From: Acetobacteraceae bacterium
GTDB taxonomy: Bacteria > Pseudomonadota > Alphaproteobacteria > Acetobacterales > Acetobacteraceae
Reading direction: 5' to 3'
NCBI GenBank assembly: GCA_025356735.1
Contig: JANXRT010000523.1
Location: 1-8,963, forward strand
Length of the DNA stretch: 8,963 bases
Within the stretch, counting starts at the first letter, position 1. Each line of letters opens with the position of its first letter. Positions 1-6,409 of the stretch are shown here, one piece after another. The notes below the pieces were generated by a model that saw only the letters and a program-made list of their open reading frames with translations, searched no databases and was not told the DNA's origin. The position numbers and the translations under genes are program-made.

Positions 1-1292
1 TCGAGGGCGTGTCGCACGGCATCGACATCGCCGCCGGCGCCAAGGTGCATCAGGCCACCAACCGCCTGCTGTTCGTCGATCGCTGGCGCGCGGCGCTGGC
101 GCGGGACCATTTTCCGTCCGGCCGGCAGGTCCTCCGCGCCCGCGAGCGCGGCCGCCCGATCGTGCTGGTGATCGATCACTACGTGCCCGAACCTGACCGC
201 GACGCCGGCTCGCGAAACCTGCTGAGCCTGATCCTGGCCCTGCAGCAGGCCGGCATGGCGGTGAAGTTCGCGCCCCAGGGCGGCATCGAGAGTTCTCGCT
301 ACAGCCGCGATCTCGAAGCGATGGGCATCGAGCTCCTGGTCCGCGGCGCCCATGCGACGTCCGCCCACGGCCATGCCGCGTGGCTCGCCGAGCATGGCGG
401 CTCGCTCGACTTGGTGCTGGTGTCGCGCCCGGACGTCGCGCGAAACTATCTTGCGATCCTTCGCCGGCACACCAGCGCGAAAATCGTCTATTACGGCCAC
501 GACCTTCATTTTGCCCGGCTGCGGCGTCAGGCTGACGTGCTGGGCGATGCCGGGGCTGCCCGCCGTTCAGCGCTGATGGAGCGGCTGGAACGCCACGTCT
601 GGCGTGCCTGTGACCTTGCGCTCTATCCCTCTGTCGAGGAGGCCGAGGCGGTGGCGCGGCTGGAGCCTGGCGTGCTCGTTCGTGCGGTAACGCCGTTCAG
701 CTTCGCGCACTTCCCGCCGCCGCGGCTGGCCGCGCCGGGCCTCATCCTGCTGTTCGTCGCCGGCTTCGCCCATCCGCCCAACGAGGATGCGGCGATATGG
801 CTGGTGCGCGAGATCCTTCCGCTGGTGCGGGCAAGGCTGCCCGAGGTGTGTCTGCGCATCGTCGGCTCCAACCCGACATCCCGGGTCCGCGGCCTGGCAG
901 GACAGGGAATCCGCATCGAAGCCGATGTTGCCGCTTCCGACCTCGTTAGCGCGTATGACCAGGCCCGCGTCGCCGTGGTGCCGCTGCGCTTCGGCGCCGG
1001 AGTCAAGCTCAAGGTGGTCGAGGCGCTGCATACCGGATTGCCCCTGGTCACCACGCGCGTCGGCGCGCAGGGCCTCTCCGGCCTGTCCGCGATCGCCGCG
1101 GTAGCCGCCGATGCCGAAGGGATCGCCGAGGCGATCTGCCGGCTGATGACCGACGATGCCCTTTGGCTCGAACGGTCGGCAGCGCAGATGGCATATGCCC
1201 GCGAAAACTTCTCGCAGGCGGCGGTGCGAGCCTCGCTGCTGGGCGCGCTCGCGGTTTTGGAGCCGCAATCCCTGGCGGTGGCGGCCGAATGA
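1..1292 (+). CDS. Glycosyltransferase, C-terminal part of a probable GT2-GT4 fusion (5' end outside window)
   Basis: The enzyme transfers a sugar from a nucleotide-sugar donor, probably in assembly of a surface polysaccharide or O-antigen-like glycan in the cytoplasm. The frame is open to the window edge (first full codon at 3-5). A GTG at 9 could start a 427-residue protein, but I do not believe it is the start: the first ~35 residues (EGVSHG, GAKVHQATN, FVDRW) read like the end of a GT2 domain, where a histidine-EG-S-G-D stretch and a short W-rich helix are common. Numbering from that GTG, a GT4-like domain follows: VLVIDHYVPEPDRDAGSRN at 52-70 (N-terminal Rossmann unit), YYGHDLHF at 161-168, then the donor-binding half with FVAGFAHPPNEDA at 249-261 and the GAGVKLKVVEAL loop with its conserved Glu at 329-340. 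The stop overlaps the next gene by ATGA, so the two are coupled. Family assignment is firm; the sugar and acceptor cannot be read from sequence. Confidence 0.87.
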   Translation, partial: EGVSHGIDIAAGAKVHQATNRLLFVDRWRAALARDHFPSGRQVLRARERGRPIVLVIDHYVPEPDRDAGSRNLLSLILALQQAGMAVKFAPQGGIESSRYSRDLEAMGIELLVRGAHATSAHGHAAWLAEHGGSLDLVLVSRPDVARNYLAILRRHTSAKIVYYGHDLHFARLRRQADVLGDAGAARRSALMERLERHVWRACDLALYPSVEEAEAVARLEPGVLVRAVTPFSFAHFPPPRLAAPGLILLFVAGFAHPPNEDAAIWLVREILPLVRARLPEVCLRIVGSNPTSRVRGLAGQGIRIEADVAASDLVSAYDQARVAVVPLRFGAGVKLKVVEALHTGLPLVTTRVGAQGLSGLSAIAAVAADAEGIAEAICRLMTDDALWLERSAAQMAYARENFSQAAVRASLLGALAVLEPQSLAVAAE

Positions 1293-3235
1293 GCACGTTA
1301 GGCAAAATCCTCCGCTGGCTGGTCGCCGGCCAGCTTCCCGCACATGTCCGCGCCTATCTGCGGGTTCGGCTGGATGCCAGGAAGCTGGCCGCGTCCAGCC
1401 TGTTCGATGCCGCCTGGTACGTCGCGGCCTATGACGACGTTGCAATCTCCGGCCGCAGCCCGGCGCTGCACTACCGGCTGCGCGGCGCCGCCGAGGGCCG
1501 CCGGCCCGGGCCGCACTTCGACGGCGATGCCTACCTGGCCAGCTATCCGGAGCTGCGCGGCAGCGACGCCAACCCGCTGCTGCATTGCCTTCGCCACGGC
1601 GACGATAGGCCGGGGCGGATCGATCCGTCGACCCGGGAACCGCCGCTGCCGCGCCTGCCGGTGGATGCAACCGGCTACAGGAAATGGATCGCCGCCTGCG
1701 ATGCGATGAGTTTGGCCGAACGGGAGGCGATGGAAGCCCGCATCTCCGTGATGCGCTGGCGGCCGACCTTTTCGATCGTGCTGTCTGGCGCCGCGACGGC
1801 CACCGGCTTCAGGCGGTCGCTGGATGCCCTGCAGGCTCAGGCCTATCCGGAGTGGGAAGCCCTGCTGCCCCAAACGGACACGATCCCGCTTGGCACCGAT
1901 CGCCGCATCCGCCACGGCGCCGCCGCCGACGCCATCGGCGATTTCATGCTGTTCCTGACGCCCGCGATTCTGCCCGGCGCCACCGCGTTGTTCGAGATGG
2001 CTGTTGCCGCCGGCGCCGATACCGAGCTGATCTACGCCGACGAGGACCAGATCGACACGGACGGGCAACGCCATTCGCCCTGGTTCAAGCCCGGCTGGGA
2101 TCCCGATCTGTTGGCGGTGCAGGATTTTCCCGGCCAGGCCTGCGCCTGGCGGCGGTCGCGGTTCGAAACTCTGCGCGCGGTGCCGACCCTCGGCGATCCG
2201 GGCCTCCTGACGCTCGACGCAGCGCGCGTCCGCCACGTCGCGGCGATCCTGTTCCACCGCACCGAGCCGCCGCGTGGCACCCGCGCGATCACCCGCATCC
2301 ACCATGGCGTGCCGAGCCCGGAGCCGCTGGTCTCGATCATCGTGCCGACCCGGGACCGCGCGCATCTGCTGCGCAAATGCGCCGACGGCGTGCTCAACCG
2401 CACCGCCTACCGCAACATCGAACTGCTGATCGTGGACAATGACAGCCGCGCCGGCCGCACCCACCGACTGCTGCGAAAACTCCGGCACGATCCCCGCGTG
2501 CGGATATTGCACCATGCCGGTGCCTTCAACTGGTCGGCGATGAACAACGCGGCTGCCAGCGAGGCGCGCGGCGAGGTGCTCCTGCTGCTCAACAACGACA
2601 TCGAGGTGATCGCGCCGCCAGGCCTGCGCGGCGACTGGCTGCACGAGCTGGTCGGACAGGCGCTGCGCCCTGAGGTCGGCGCCGTCGGCGCGAGGCTGCT
2701 CTATCCGGACGGCCGGCTGCAACATGCCGGCATCACGCTGGGCGCGGGCGCCGCGTCGGCGCACCTGATGCGGCATGCCAGCGCTGGCGAGGTGCCCTCC
2801 TGCCTCGGCCTTGAGCACGTCCGCGGCGTCGCCGCGGTGACCGGAGCCTGCATGGCGATGCGGCGCTCGGTGTTCGAGCAGGTCGGCGGCATCGAGGCGG
2901 AGCATCTCGCGCAGACCCATAACGACATCGACCTGTGCCTCCGGCTTCGCAGCCACGGCTACCGGATCCTCGTCACGCCGCATGCGACGCTCGTTCACCA
3001 TGAGGCGGCCACACGCGGCGCCGATGCCAGTGCGGCCCAATGCCGGCGCACAGCCGGCGAGCGTGCCTACCTGACACGCCGGTGGGGTGAGCTGGCGCAG
3101 GCCGATCCCTACCTCAATCCCAACCTGACGGTCGTCGCCGACCGCCTGGCCTTTGCGCCGCCGCTGCCAAGGGACTGGGCGGTCAGCTCGCCTTCACCTT
3201 CACGTAGCTCCCGGGCGCATCCTCGATTGGCGTGA
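1289..3235 (+). CDS. Multidomain family 2 glycosyltransferase with N-terminal WY-type repeats
   Basis: This is a 648-residue protein, probably a cytoplasmic or membrane-associated glycosyltransferase for surface polysaccharide. The ATG at 1289 overlaps the preceding stop (ATGA), and only a weak GGCGG stretch precedes it, which fits translational coupling. Residues 39-72 and 77-106 are two related units (FDAAWY...AYDDVA...HY...GAAEGRRP and FDGDAYLASYP...NPLLHCLRHG), a repeat often found in bacterial glycosyltransferases. Residues ~160-330 resemble a first GT-A domain that keeps YADEDQID (249-256) and FKPGWDPDLL (266-275), but where such domains carry LDHDD this one reads LTPAIL (223-228). Residues 347-~570 are a complete GT2 domain: VSIIVPTRDR (348-357), LLIVDNDSR (379-387), LLLLNNDIEV with the metal/donor acidic site (431-440), and THNDIDLCLRLRSHGYR (543-559). 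DPYLNPNL (606-613) is the usual end motif. The last ~18 residues are read from sequence antisense to phaC. Donor and acceptor are unknown. Confidence 0.92.
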   Translation: MSTLGKILRWLVAGQLPAHVRAYLRVRLDARKLAASSLFDAAWYVAAYDDVAISGRSPALHYRLRGAAEGRRPGPHFDGDAYLASYPELRGSDANPLLHCLRHGDDRPGRIDPSTREPPLPRLPVDATGYRKWIAACDAMSLAEREAMEARISVMRWRPTFSIVLSGAATATGFRRSLDALQAQAYPEWEALLPQTDTIPLGTDRRIRHGAAADAIGDFMLFLTPAILPGATALFEMAVAAGADTELIYADEDQIDTDGQRHSPWFKPGWDPDLLAVQDFPGQACAWRRSRFETLRAVPTLGDPGLLTLDAARVRHVAAILFHRTEPPRGTRAITRIHHGVPSPEPLVSIIVPTRDRAHLLRKCADGVLNRTAYRNIELLIVDNDSRAGRTHRLLRKLRHDPRVRILHHAGAFNWSAMNNAAASEARGEVLLLLNNDIEVIAPPGLRGDWLHELVGQALRPEVGAVGARLLYPDGRLQHAGITLGAGAASAHLMRHASAGEVPSCLGLEHVRGVAAVTGACMAMRRSVFEQVGGIEAEHLAQTHNDIDLCLRLRSHGYRILVTPHATLVHHEAATRGADASAAQCRRTAGERAYLTRRWGELAQADPYLNPNLTVVADRLAFAPPLPRDWAVSSPSPSRSSRAHPRLA

Positions 3236-5243
3236 GACGGCGATCGCCGGGCACCCGGGCCGGCACCTGGTCGCGGTCGAACGCGGCGACCCAGCGCTGC
3301 CAGTCCGGCCACCACGATCCGGCGATCTCGGTGGCACCCTCCAGCCACGCCTCCGGCGTCGTCGGCACGGCGGGATTGATCCAATGGCTGTACTTGCCGC
3401 CATCGGGCGGATTGACCACACCGGCGATGTGGCCCGACGCCGCCAGCACGAACCGGCTGTCGCCGGCAAGAAGCTGGGTGCCGCGATAGGTCGATTTCCA
3501 CGGCGCGATGTGATCCTCCCGCGTCGACAGGAAATAGGCCGGCGTATGGATGCGCGACAAATCGATCTTGACCCCGGCGAGCTCGATGCCGCCGGGCTCG
3601 CGCAGTTTGTTGGCCTGGTACATCTGGCGCAGGTAGAAGCTGTGCATGGCCGCCGGCATGCGCGTCGAATCGCTGTTCCAGTACAGCAGGTCGAACGGGA
3701 ACGGCTCGTTGCCCAGCAGGTAGTTGTTGACCACGAACGACCATATCAGGTCGTTGGCACGCAGCATGTTGAAGGTCGTCGCCATCTCGCTGCCTTCGAG
3801 GTAGCCGCGCTTGTTCATCTTCTCCTCGAGCGCGGTCAGCTGCTCCTCGTCGATGAACACGCCGAGCTCGCCGGCCTCCTGGAAGTCCATCATGGTGACG
3901 AAGAACGTCGCCGAGGCGATCCGGTCGTCGTTCTTTTCCGCCATATAGGCGAGGGTCGAGGCCAGCAGCGTGCCGCCCAGGCAGTAGCCGATCGCGTTGA
4001 CCCGCCGCTCGCCGGTCGCCTGCTCGATCGCGTCGAGCGCATCGAGGTAGCCGTGGCGCAGGTAGCTGGCGAAATCCGTCTCGGCCATGGTCTCGTCGGG
4101 ATTGACCCAGGAGATCATGAACACGGTGTGGCCCTGCGACACCGCCCAGCGCACCAGGCTGTTCCTCGGCCGCAGATCGAGGATGTAGAACTTGTTGATC
4201 CAGGGCGGGCAGATCAGCAGCGGCCGCTTCAGCACGGTGTCGGTCGTCGGCGAATACTGGATCAGCTGCATCAGCTTGTTCTGGTAGACGACCTTGCCGG
4301 GCGACACGCCGATGTTCTCGCCGAGCTTAAACGCATCCATGTCGGTCATCTTGATGCGCAGGCTGCCCTTGCCGGCCTCAAGGTCCGACAGCAGATTGTT
4401 CAGCCCCTTGATCAGATTCTCGCCGCGGGTTTCCACCGTCTTGCGCAGCACTTCCGGGTTGGTCAGCAAGAAGTTGGTCGGGCTCATCGCATCGACGAAC
4501 TGGCGAGCATAGAAATCGACCTTCTGTGCGGTCTTCGGGTCCAGCCCATCGACCTTGGTCACCACATCGGTCACGAACCGCGCCGACAGCAGGTAGGACT
4601 GCTTGATGAAGTCGAAGACCTCGCTTTCCTTCCAGGCCTCGTCCTTGAAGCGCTTGTCGCCCGGCGCCTCAATCACCGGCGTGTTCTCGCCGCCCATCAT
4701 GCGCCGCGCGGTGTTCTGCCACAGCGTCATGTAGTCCTGCCAGAAGCCGAGCTGCGCCTGCACCAACTGGCCCGGCTGCGCCATCAGCTTGGCCGTCATC
4801 TCCAGGAAAGCATTGGCGATGGTCAGCGGGTTGCGCGCCGGCTCCTCGCTGTTCTGCCGGCTCAGCCAATCGTTCACCAGCCGCTGCGACCGCTCGGCAA
4901 TGCCTGACATCGACCGGCTGATCTCGGCCGGATCCGGCAGCTTGAACGCCGCGTGTTCACCCGTGCCGCCGGCCGGCTCAGCCGCTTTCGGGGCCGCCGG
5001 AGTAGGAGTCGGCGCAGTAGCGGGAACTGTGTCGGTGGCTGGGGCAGCGGGCGCGATCACCGGCGCGAGGCCGGCCGGCTCTGCCGGGGTGCCGGCGCCG
5101 CGCGCGATCGCCGCTTCCACCACCGTGTCACGCGGCGTCTGCTGCTCCGTGTCAACAGGGCTGGCGGAGGGCCGCGCCTTCGGCAGGCTGGCGACCGCCT
5201 TGGTGCGATTTCTATCGGTCGAGGGCTTTACCGTGTCGGCCAT
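3183..5243 (-). CDS. phaC: Class I poly(3-hydroxyalkanoate) synthase (PhaC)
   Basis: PhaC polymerises (R)-3-hydroxyacyl-CoA, typically 3-hydroxybutyryl-CoA, into polyester with release of CoA, at the surface of storage granules. The protein has 686 residues from the ATG at 5243. The ATG at 5246 adds one Met, but AAAGGA lies 7 nt from 5243 and only 4 nt from 5246. The lipase-like box GYCLGG places the nucleophile at Cys421. The general base is Asp577 (TREDHIAPW) and the His is His605 (SGHIAGVVNPP). Trp522 in LLYWNSDST matches the conserved tryptophan, and the Trp-Asp (55) and Asp-His (28) spacings equal those I recall for the Cupriavidus enzyme. Class I enzymes are usually near 590 residues. 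The extra length is a Pro/Ala/Thr-rich N-terminus (about residues 30-95) that looks disordered. No phaA, phaB, phasin or phaE is adjacent. A class III enzyme is excluded by length and by the complete N-terminal domain. Confidence 0.98.
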   Translation of the reverse strand: MADTVKPSTDRNRTKAVASLPKARPSASPVDTEQQTPRDTVVEAAIARGAGTPAEPAGLAPVIAPAAPATDTVPATAPTPTPAAPKAAEPAGGTGEHAAFKLPDPAEISRSMSGIAERSQRLVNDWLSRQNSEEPARNPLTIANAFLEMTAKLMAQPGQLVQAQLGFWQDYMTLWQNTARRMMGGENTPVIEAPGDKRFKDEAWKESEVFDFIKQSYLLSARFVTDVVTKVDGLDPKTAQKVDFYARQFVDAMSPTNFLLTNPEVLRKTVETRGENLIKGLNNLLSDLEAGKGSLRIKMTDMDAFKLGENIGVSPGKVVYQNKLMQLIQYSPTTDTVLKRPLLICPPWINKFYILDLRPRNSLVRWAVSQGHTVFMISWVNPDETMAETDFASYLRHGYLDALDAIEQATGERRVNAIGYCLGGTLLASTLAYMAEKNDDRIASATFFVTMMDFQEAGELGVFIDEEQLTALEEKMNKRGYLEGSEMATTFNMLRANDLIWSFVVNNYLLGNEPFPFDLLYWNSDSTRMPAAMHSFYLRQMYQANKLREPGGIELAGVKIDLSRIHTPAYFLSTREDHIAPWKSTYRGTQLLAGDSRFVLAASGHIAGVVNPPDGGKYSHWINPAVPTTPEAWLEGATEIAGSWWPDWQRWVAAFDRDQVPARVPGDRRLTPIEDAPGSYVKVKAS

Positions 5244-5250
5244 CATGACA

Positions 5251-5256
5251 TCCTTT
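5251..5256 (-). promoter_or_regulatory. Ribosome binding site of phaC
   Basis: On the minus strand this reads AAAGGA. It lies 7 nt before the ATG at 5243 and 4 nt before the tandem ATG at 5246, so the inner ATG is the better start by spacing. This is inference from sequence only. Confidence 0.6.
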
Positions 5257-5278
5257 CCGTTGCCATCGCCCCGGGTTA

Positions 5279-5295
5279 GATACGGCGCGCGTATC
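5279..5295. promoter_or_regulatory. Inverted repeat in the phaC/lipoprotein divergent spacer (candidate operator)
   Basis: The sequence GATACG-GCGCG-CGTATC has perfect 6-bp arms around a 5-bp centre. It sits in the short spacer between the divergently read phaC and lipoprotein starts, about 33 nt upstream of the phaC ATG codons and 17 nt upstream of the lipoprotein ATG. Its position suits a dimeric regulator acting on one or both genes, or a small 5' UTR hairpin in the lipoprotein mRNA. On the minus strand TATCTA (5282-5277) overlaps its left arm and could be a -10 element. TTGACT (5311-5306) looks like a -35, but the 23-bp gap is too long for a standard sigma-70 pair, so no promoter is called firmly. 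I do not recognise the repeat as a known site. Confidence 0.35.
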
Positions 5296-5296
5296 C

Positions 5297-5304
5297 GGAG
5301 CAGG
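5297..5304 (+). promoter_or_regulatory. Probable ribosome binding site of the lipoprotein gene
   Basis: GGAGCAGG is purine-rich and ends 8 nt before the ATG at 5313. The alternative in-frame ATG at 5397 has no comparable element in front of it, which is the main reason for preferring 5313. Confidence 0.45.
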
Positions 5305-5312
5305 CAGTCAAT

Positions 5313-6362
5313 ATGTACAGAGGAATCGGCTTCAAGGCCAGGGACGGGGGCATCCGGCGGCAGCGCTTTCTGCCTGCCACGGCGCTCGGCCAGCCGATGC
5401 CGCCGGTACTGTTCCTGCTTTTGCTCGCCGGTTGCGGGTCCATCCCGGAGTCGGTCAATCCGGTCGACTGGTGGCATGATTTGCAGGGCGGCAAGATCGC
5501 CGAGCAACGTCCGCCGCCGCCGGGTGCCATCGACCCGTATCCAAACCTGGCGACCGTCCCGGTGCGTCCGGCCTTCACCGATGTCGCCACCCGCAACCGC
5601 ATGACCGAGGGCCTCGTCGCCGACCGCGCGCATGCGCAGTACGAGCAGGCTCAGGCGCCGCTGCCGGATCCGTCTACACCTGGCGTGGCGCCGGGTCTGC
5701 CGGGCGCGAAGACGCCATCTTCCGCCAGCCCATTACCTGCCGCCGATACCCTGCCGCCGGCTGCCAGCGCCTCGCTCGCCGCCGCCAGCGCACCACCAGT
5801 TAGCGCCCCGCCGGCCAGTGCACCGCCGGTCCGGGCCGCGTCGAACCCGGCTTCAACCGGCACCGCGGCACCTGGCCTCGCCTCGCCTGTTGGTCCCGCC
5901 GGCACCGGGGTGTTGCTGCCGCCGACCGTCAGGACGGAAACAACCCCCAGCGGACCGCCGCCGCCGCTGCCGCAAGCGCCGCCGCCGCGGCCCAACCTGC
6001 CCGGCTATCCCGCCGGCGCCGGTGCCCCGGTCGCCGTTGACCGGCTGCCCGCCGCCGCACCGGCAGCCTCGCCGGGCGAGGTCGCGGTGGCCTTCCCGCG
6101 CGGCTCGGCCAGGCTTGATCCTACCGGAACCGCCGCTCTGCGTGGGCTCGCCGGGCGCCGGGGTGCGGCTGTCATCGTCGTTGTCGGTCACGGCGACGGC
6201 GTCTCGCCGACGCCGGAAGCCCAGTTCGCCGCTCTGGTGCTGGCGCTGGCCCGTGCTCAGGCGATGGTCGCGGTGCTAACCGAGGGCGGCGCACCGCCCA
6301 CGGCGCTGGTCGTCGATGCGCAGGTCGCGGGTCGCGGCGCGGCAGCCCGGCTGCTAGACTGA
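5313..6362 (+). CDS. Proline/alanine-rich putative lipoprotein with degenerate OmpA-like C-terminus
   Basis: This is a predicted envelope lipoprotein of 349 residues from the ATG at 5313. A hydrophobic run VLFLLLLAGC (32-41) ends in a lipobox (LAGC), so Cys41 would be lipidated after export. Arginines at 15, 16 and 18 could form the n-region. From the ATG at 5397 the signal would be only 12 residues with no positive charge, although the conserved-looking part would be unchanged. After the Cys comes a conserved-looking block (NPVDWWHDLQGGKIAEQRP, 49-67) and then PYPNLATVPVRP. Residues ~115-255 are a low-complexity Pro/Ala/Ser linker with an SAPPV/A triplet repeat. The last ~95 residues (VAFPRGSARLDP, VVGHGDG, LARAQAMVAVL, GRGAAARLL) follow the outline of an OmpA-like peptidoglycan-binding domain, with Asp295 and Arg314 where that fold binds diaminopimelate. 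The stop lies 47 nt before the chosen aminotransferase start, so read-through transcription is likely. The exact function is unknown. Confidence 0.78.
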   Translation: MYRGIGFKARDGGIRRQRFLPATALGQPMPPVLFLLLLAGCGSIPESVNPVDWWHDLQGGKIAEQRPPPPGAIDPYPNLATVPVRPAFTDVATRNRMTEGLVADRAHAQYEQAQAPLPDPSTPGVAPGLPGAKTPSSASPLPAADTLPPAASASLAAASAPPVSAPPASAPPVRAASNPASTGTAAPGLASPVGPAGTGVLLPPTVRTETTPSGPPPPLPQAPPPRPNLPGYPAGAGAPVAVDRLPAAAPAASPGEVAVAFPRGSARLDPTGTAALRGLAGRRGAAVIVVVGHGDGVSPTPEAQFAALVLALARAQAMVAVLTEGGAPPTALVVDAQVAGRGAAARLLD

Positions 6363-6397
6363 TCTCAATCTCCTTTCAACCGAACATGCCGACCAGC

Positions 6398-6401
6398 AAG
6401 G
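6398..6401 (+). promoter_or_regulatory. Ribosome binding site deciding the aminotransferase start
   Basis: AAGG stands 8 nt before the ATG at 6410. No Shine-Dalgarno-like purine run precedes the upstream in-frame ATG at 6386, so the site favours the shorter, 420-residue product. Confidence 0.45.
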
Positions 6402-6409
6402 CCTGCCAC

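Noticed and set aside
567..1670. A 367-codon - strand open frame across the two glycosyltransferase genes
   Set aside because: It spans the ATGA junction of two well-supported genes on the other strand and has no recognisable domain or ribosome binding site.
1298..3040. A 580-codon open frame on the - strand, antisense to the second glycosyltransferase
   Set aside because: The composition is shadow-like and Arg/Gly/Ala/Gln-rich, with no family motif. The + strand frame has clear GT2 motifs throughout.
3170..3240. A bidirectional terminator between the convergent glycosyltransferase and phaC genes
   Set aside because: Only a 4-bp GGCG/CGCC pairing is visible and no T-run follows on either strand. 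The region is coding on both strands.
3153..4907. A 584-codon open frame on the + strand, antisense to phaC
   Set aside because: Its translation is His/Arg/Gln/Val-rich with no recognisable domain, and it lies wholly opposite a PhaC with all catalytic motifs. Long antisense open frames are expected in GC-rich genes.
5244..5633. Extension of the phaC frame upstream to 5633, giving an 816-residue protein
   Set aside because: The extra 130 residues are antisense to the lipoprotein gene, with shadow-like composition. The ATG at 5243/5246 has a good ribosome binding site.
5787..5831. Tandem DNA repeat in the lipoprotein linker
   Set aside because: The SAPPV/A triplet is visible in protein, but the codons differ between copies. 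It is low-complexity coding sequence, not a DNA repeat element.
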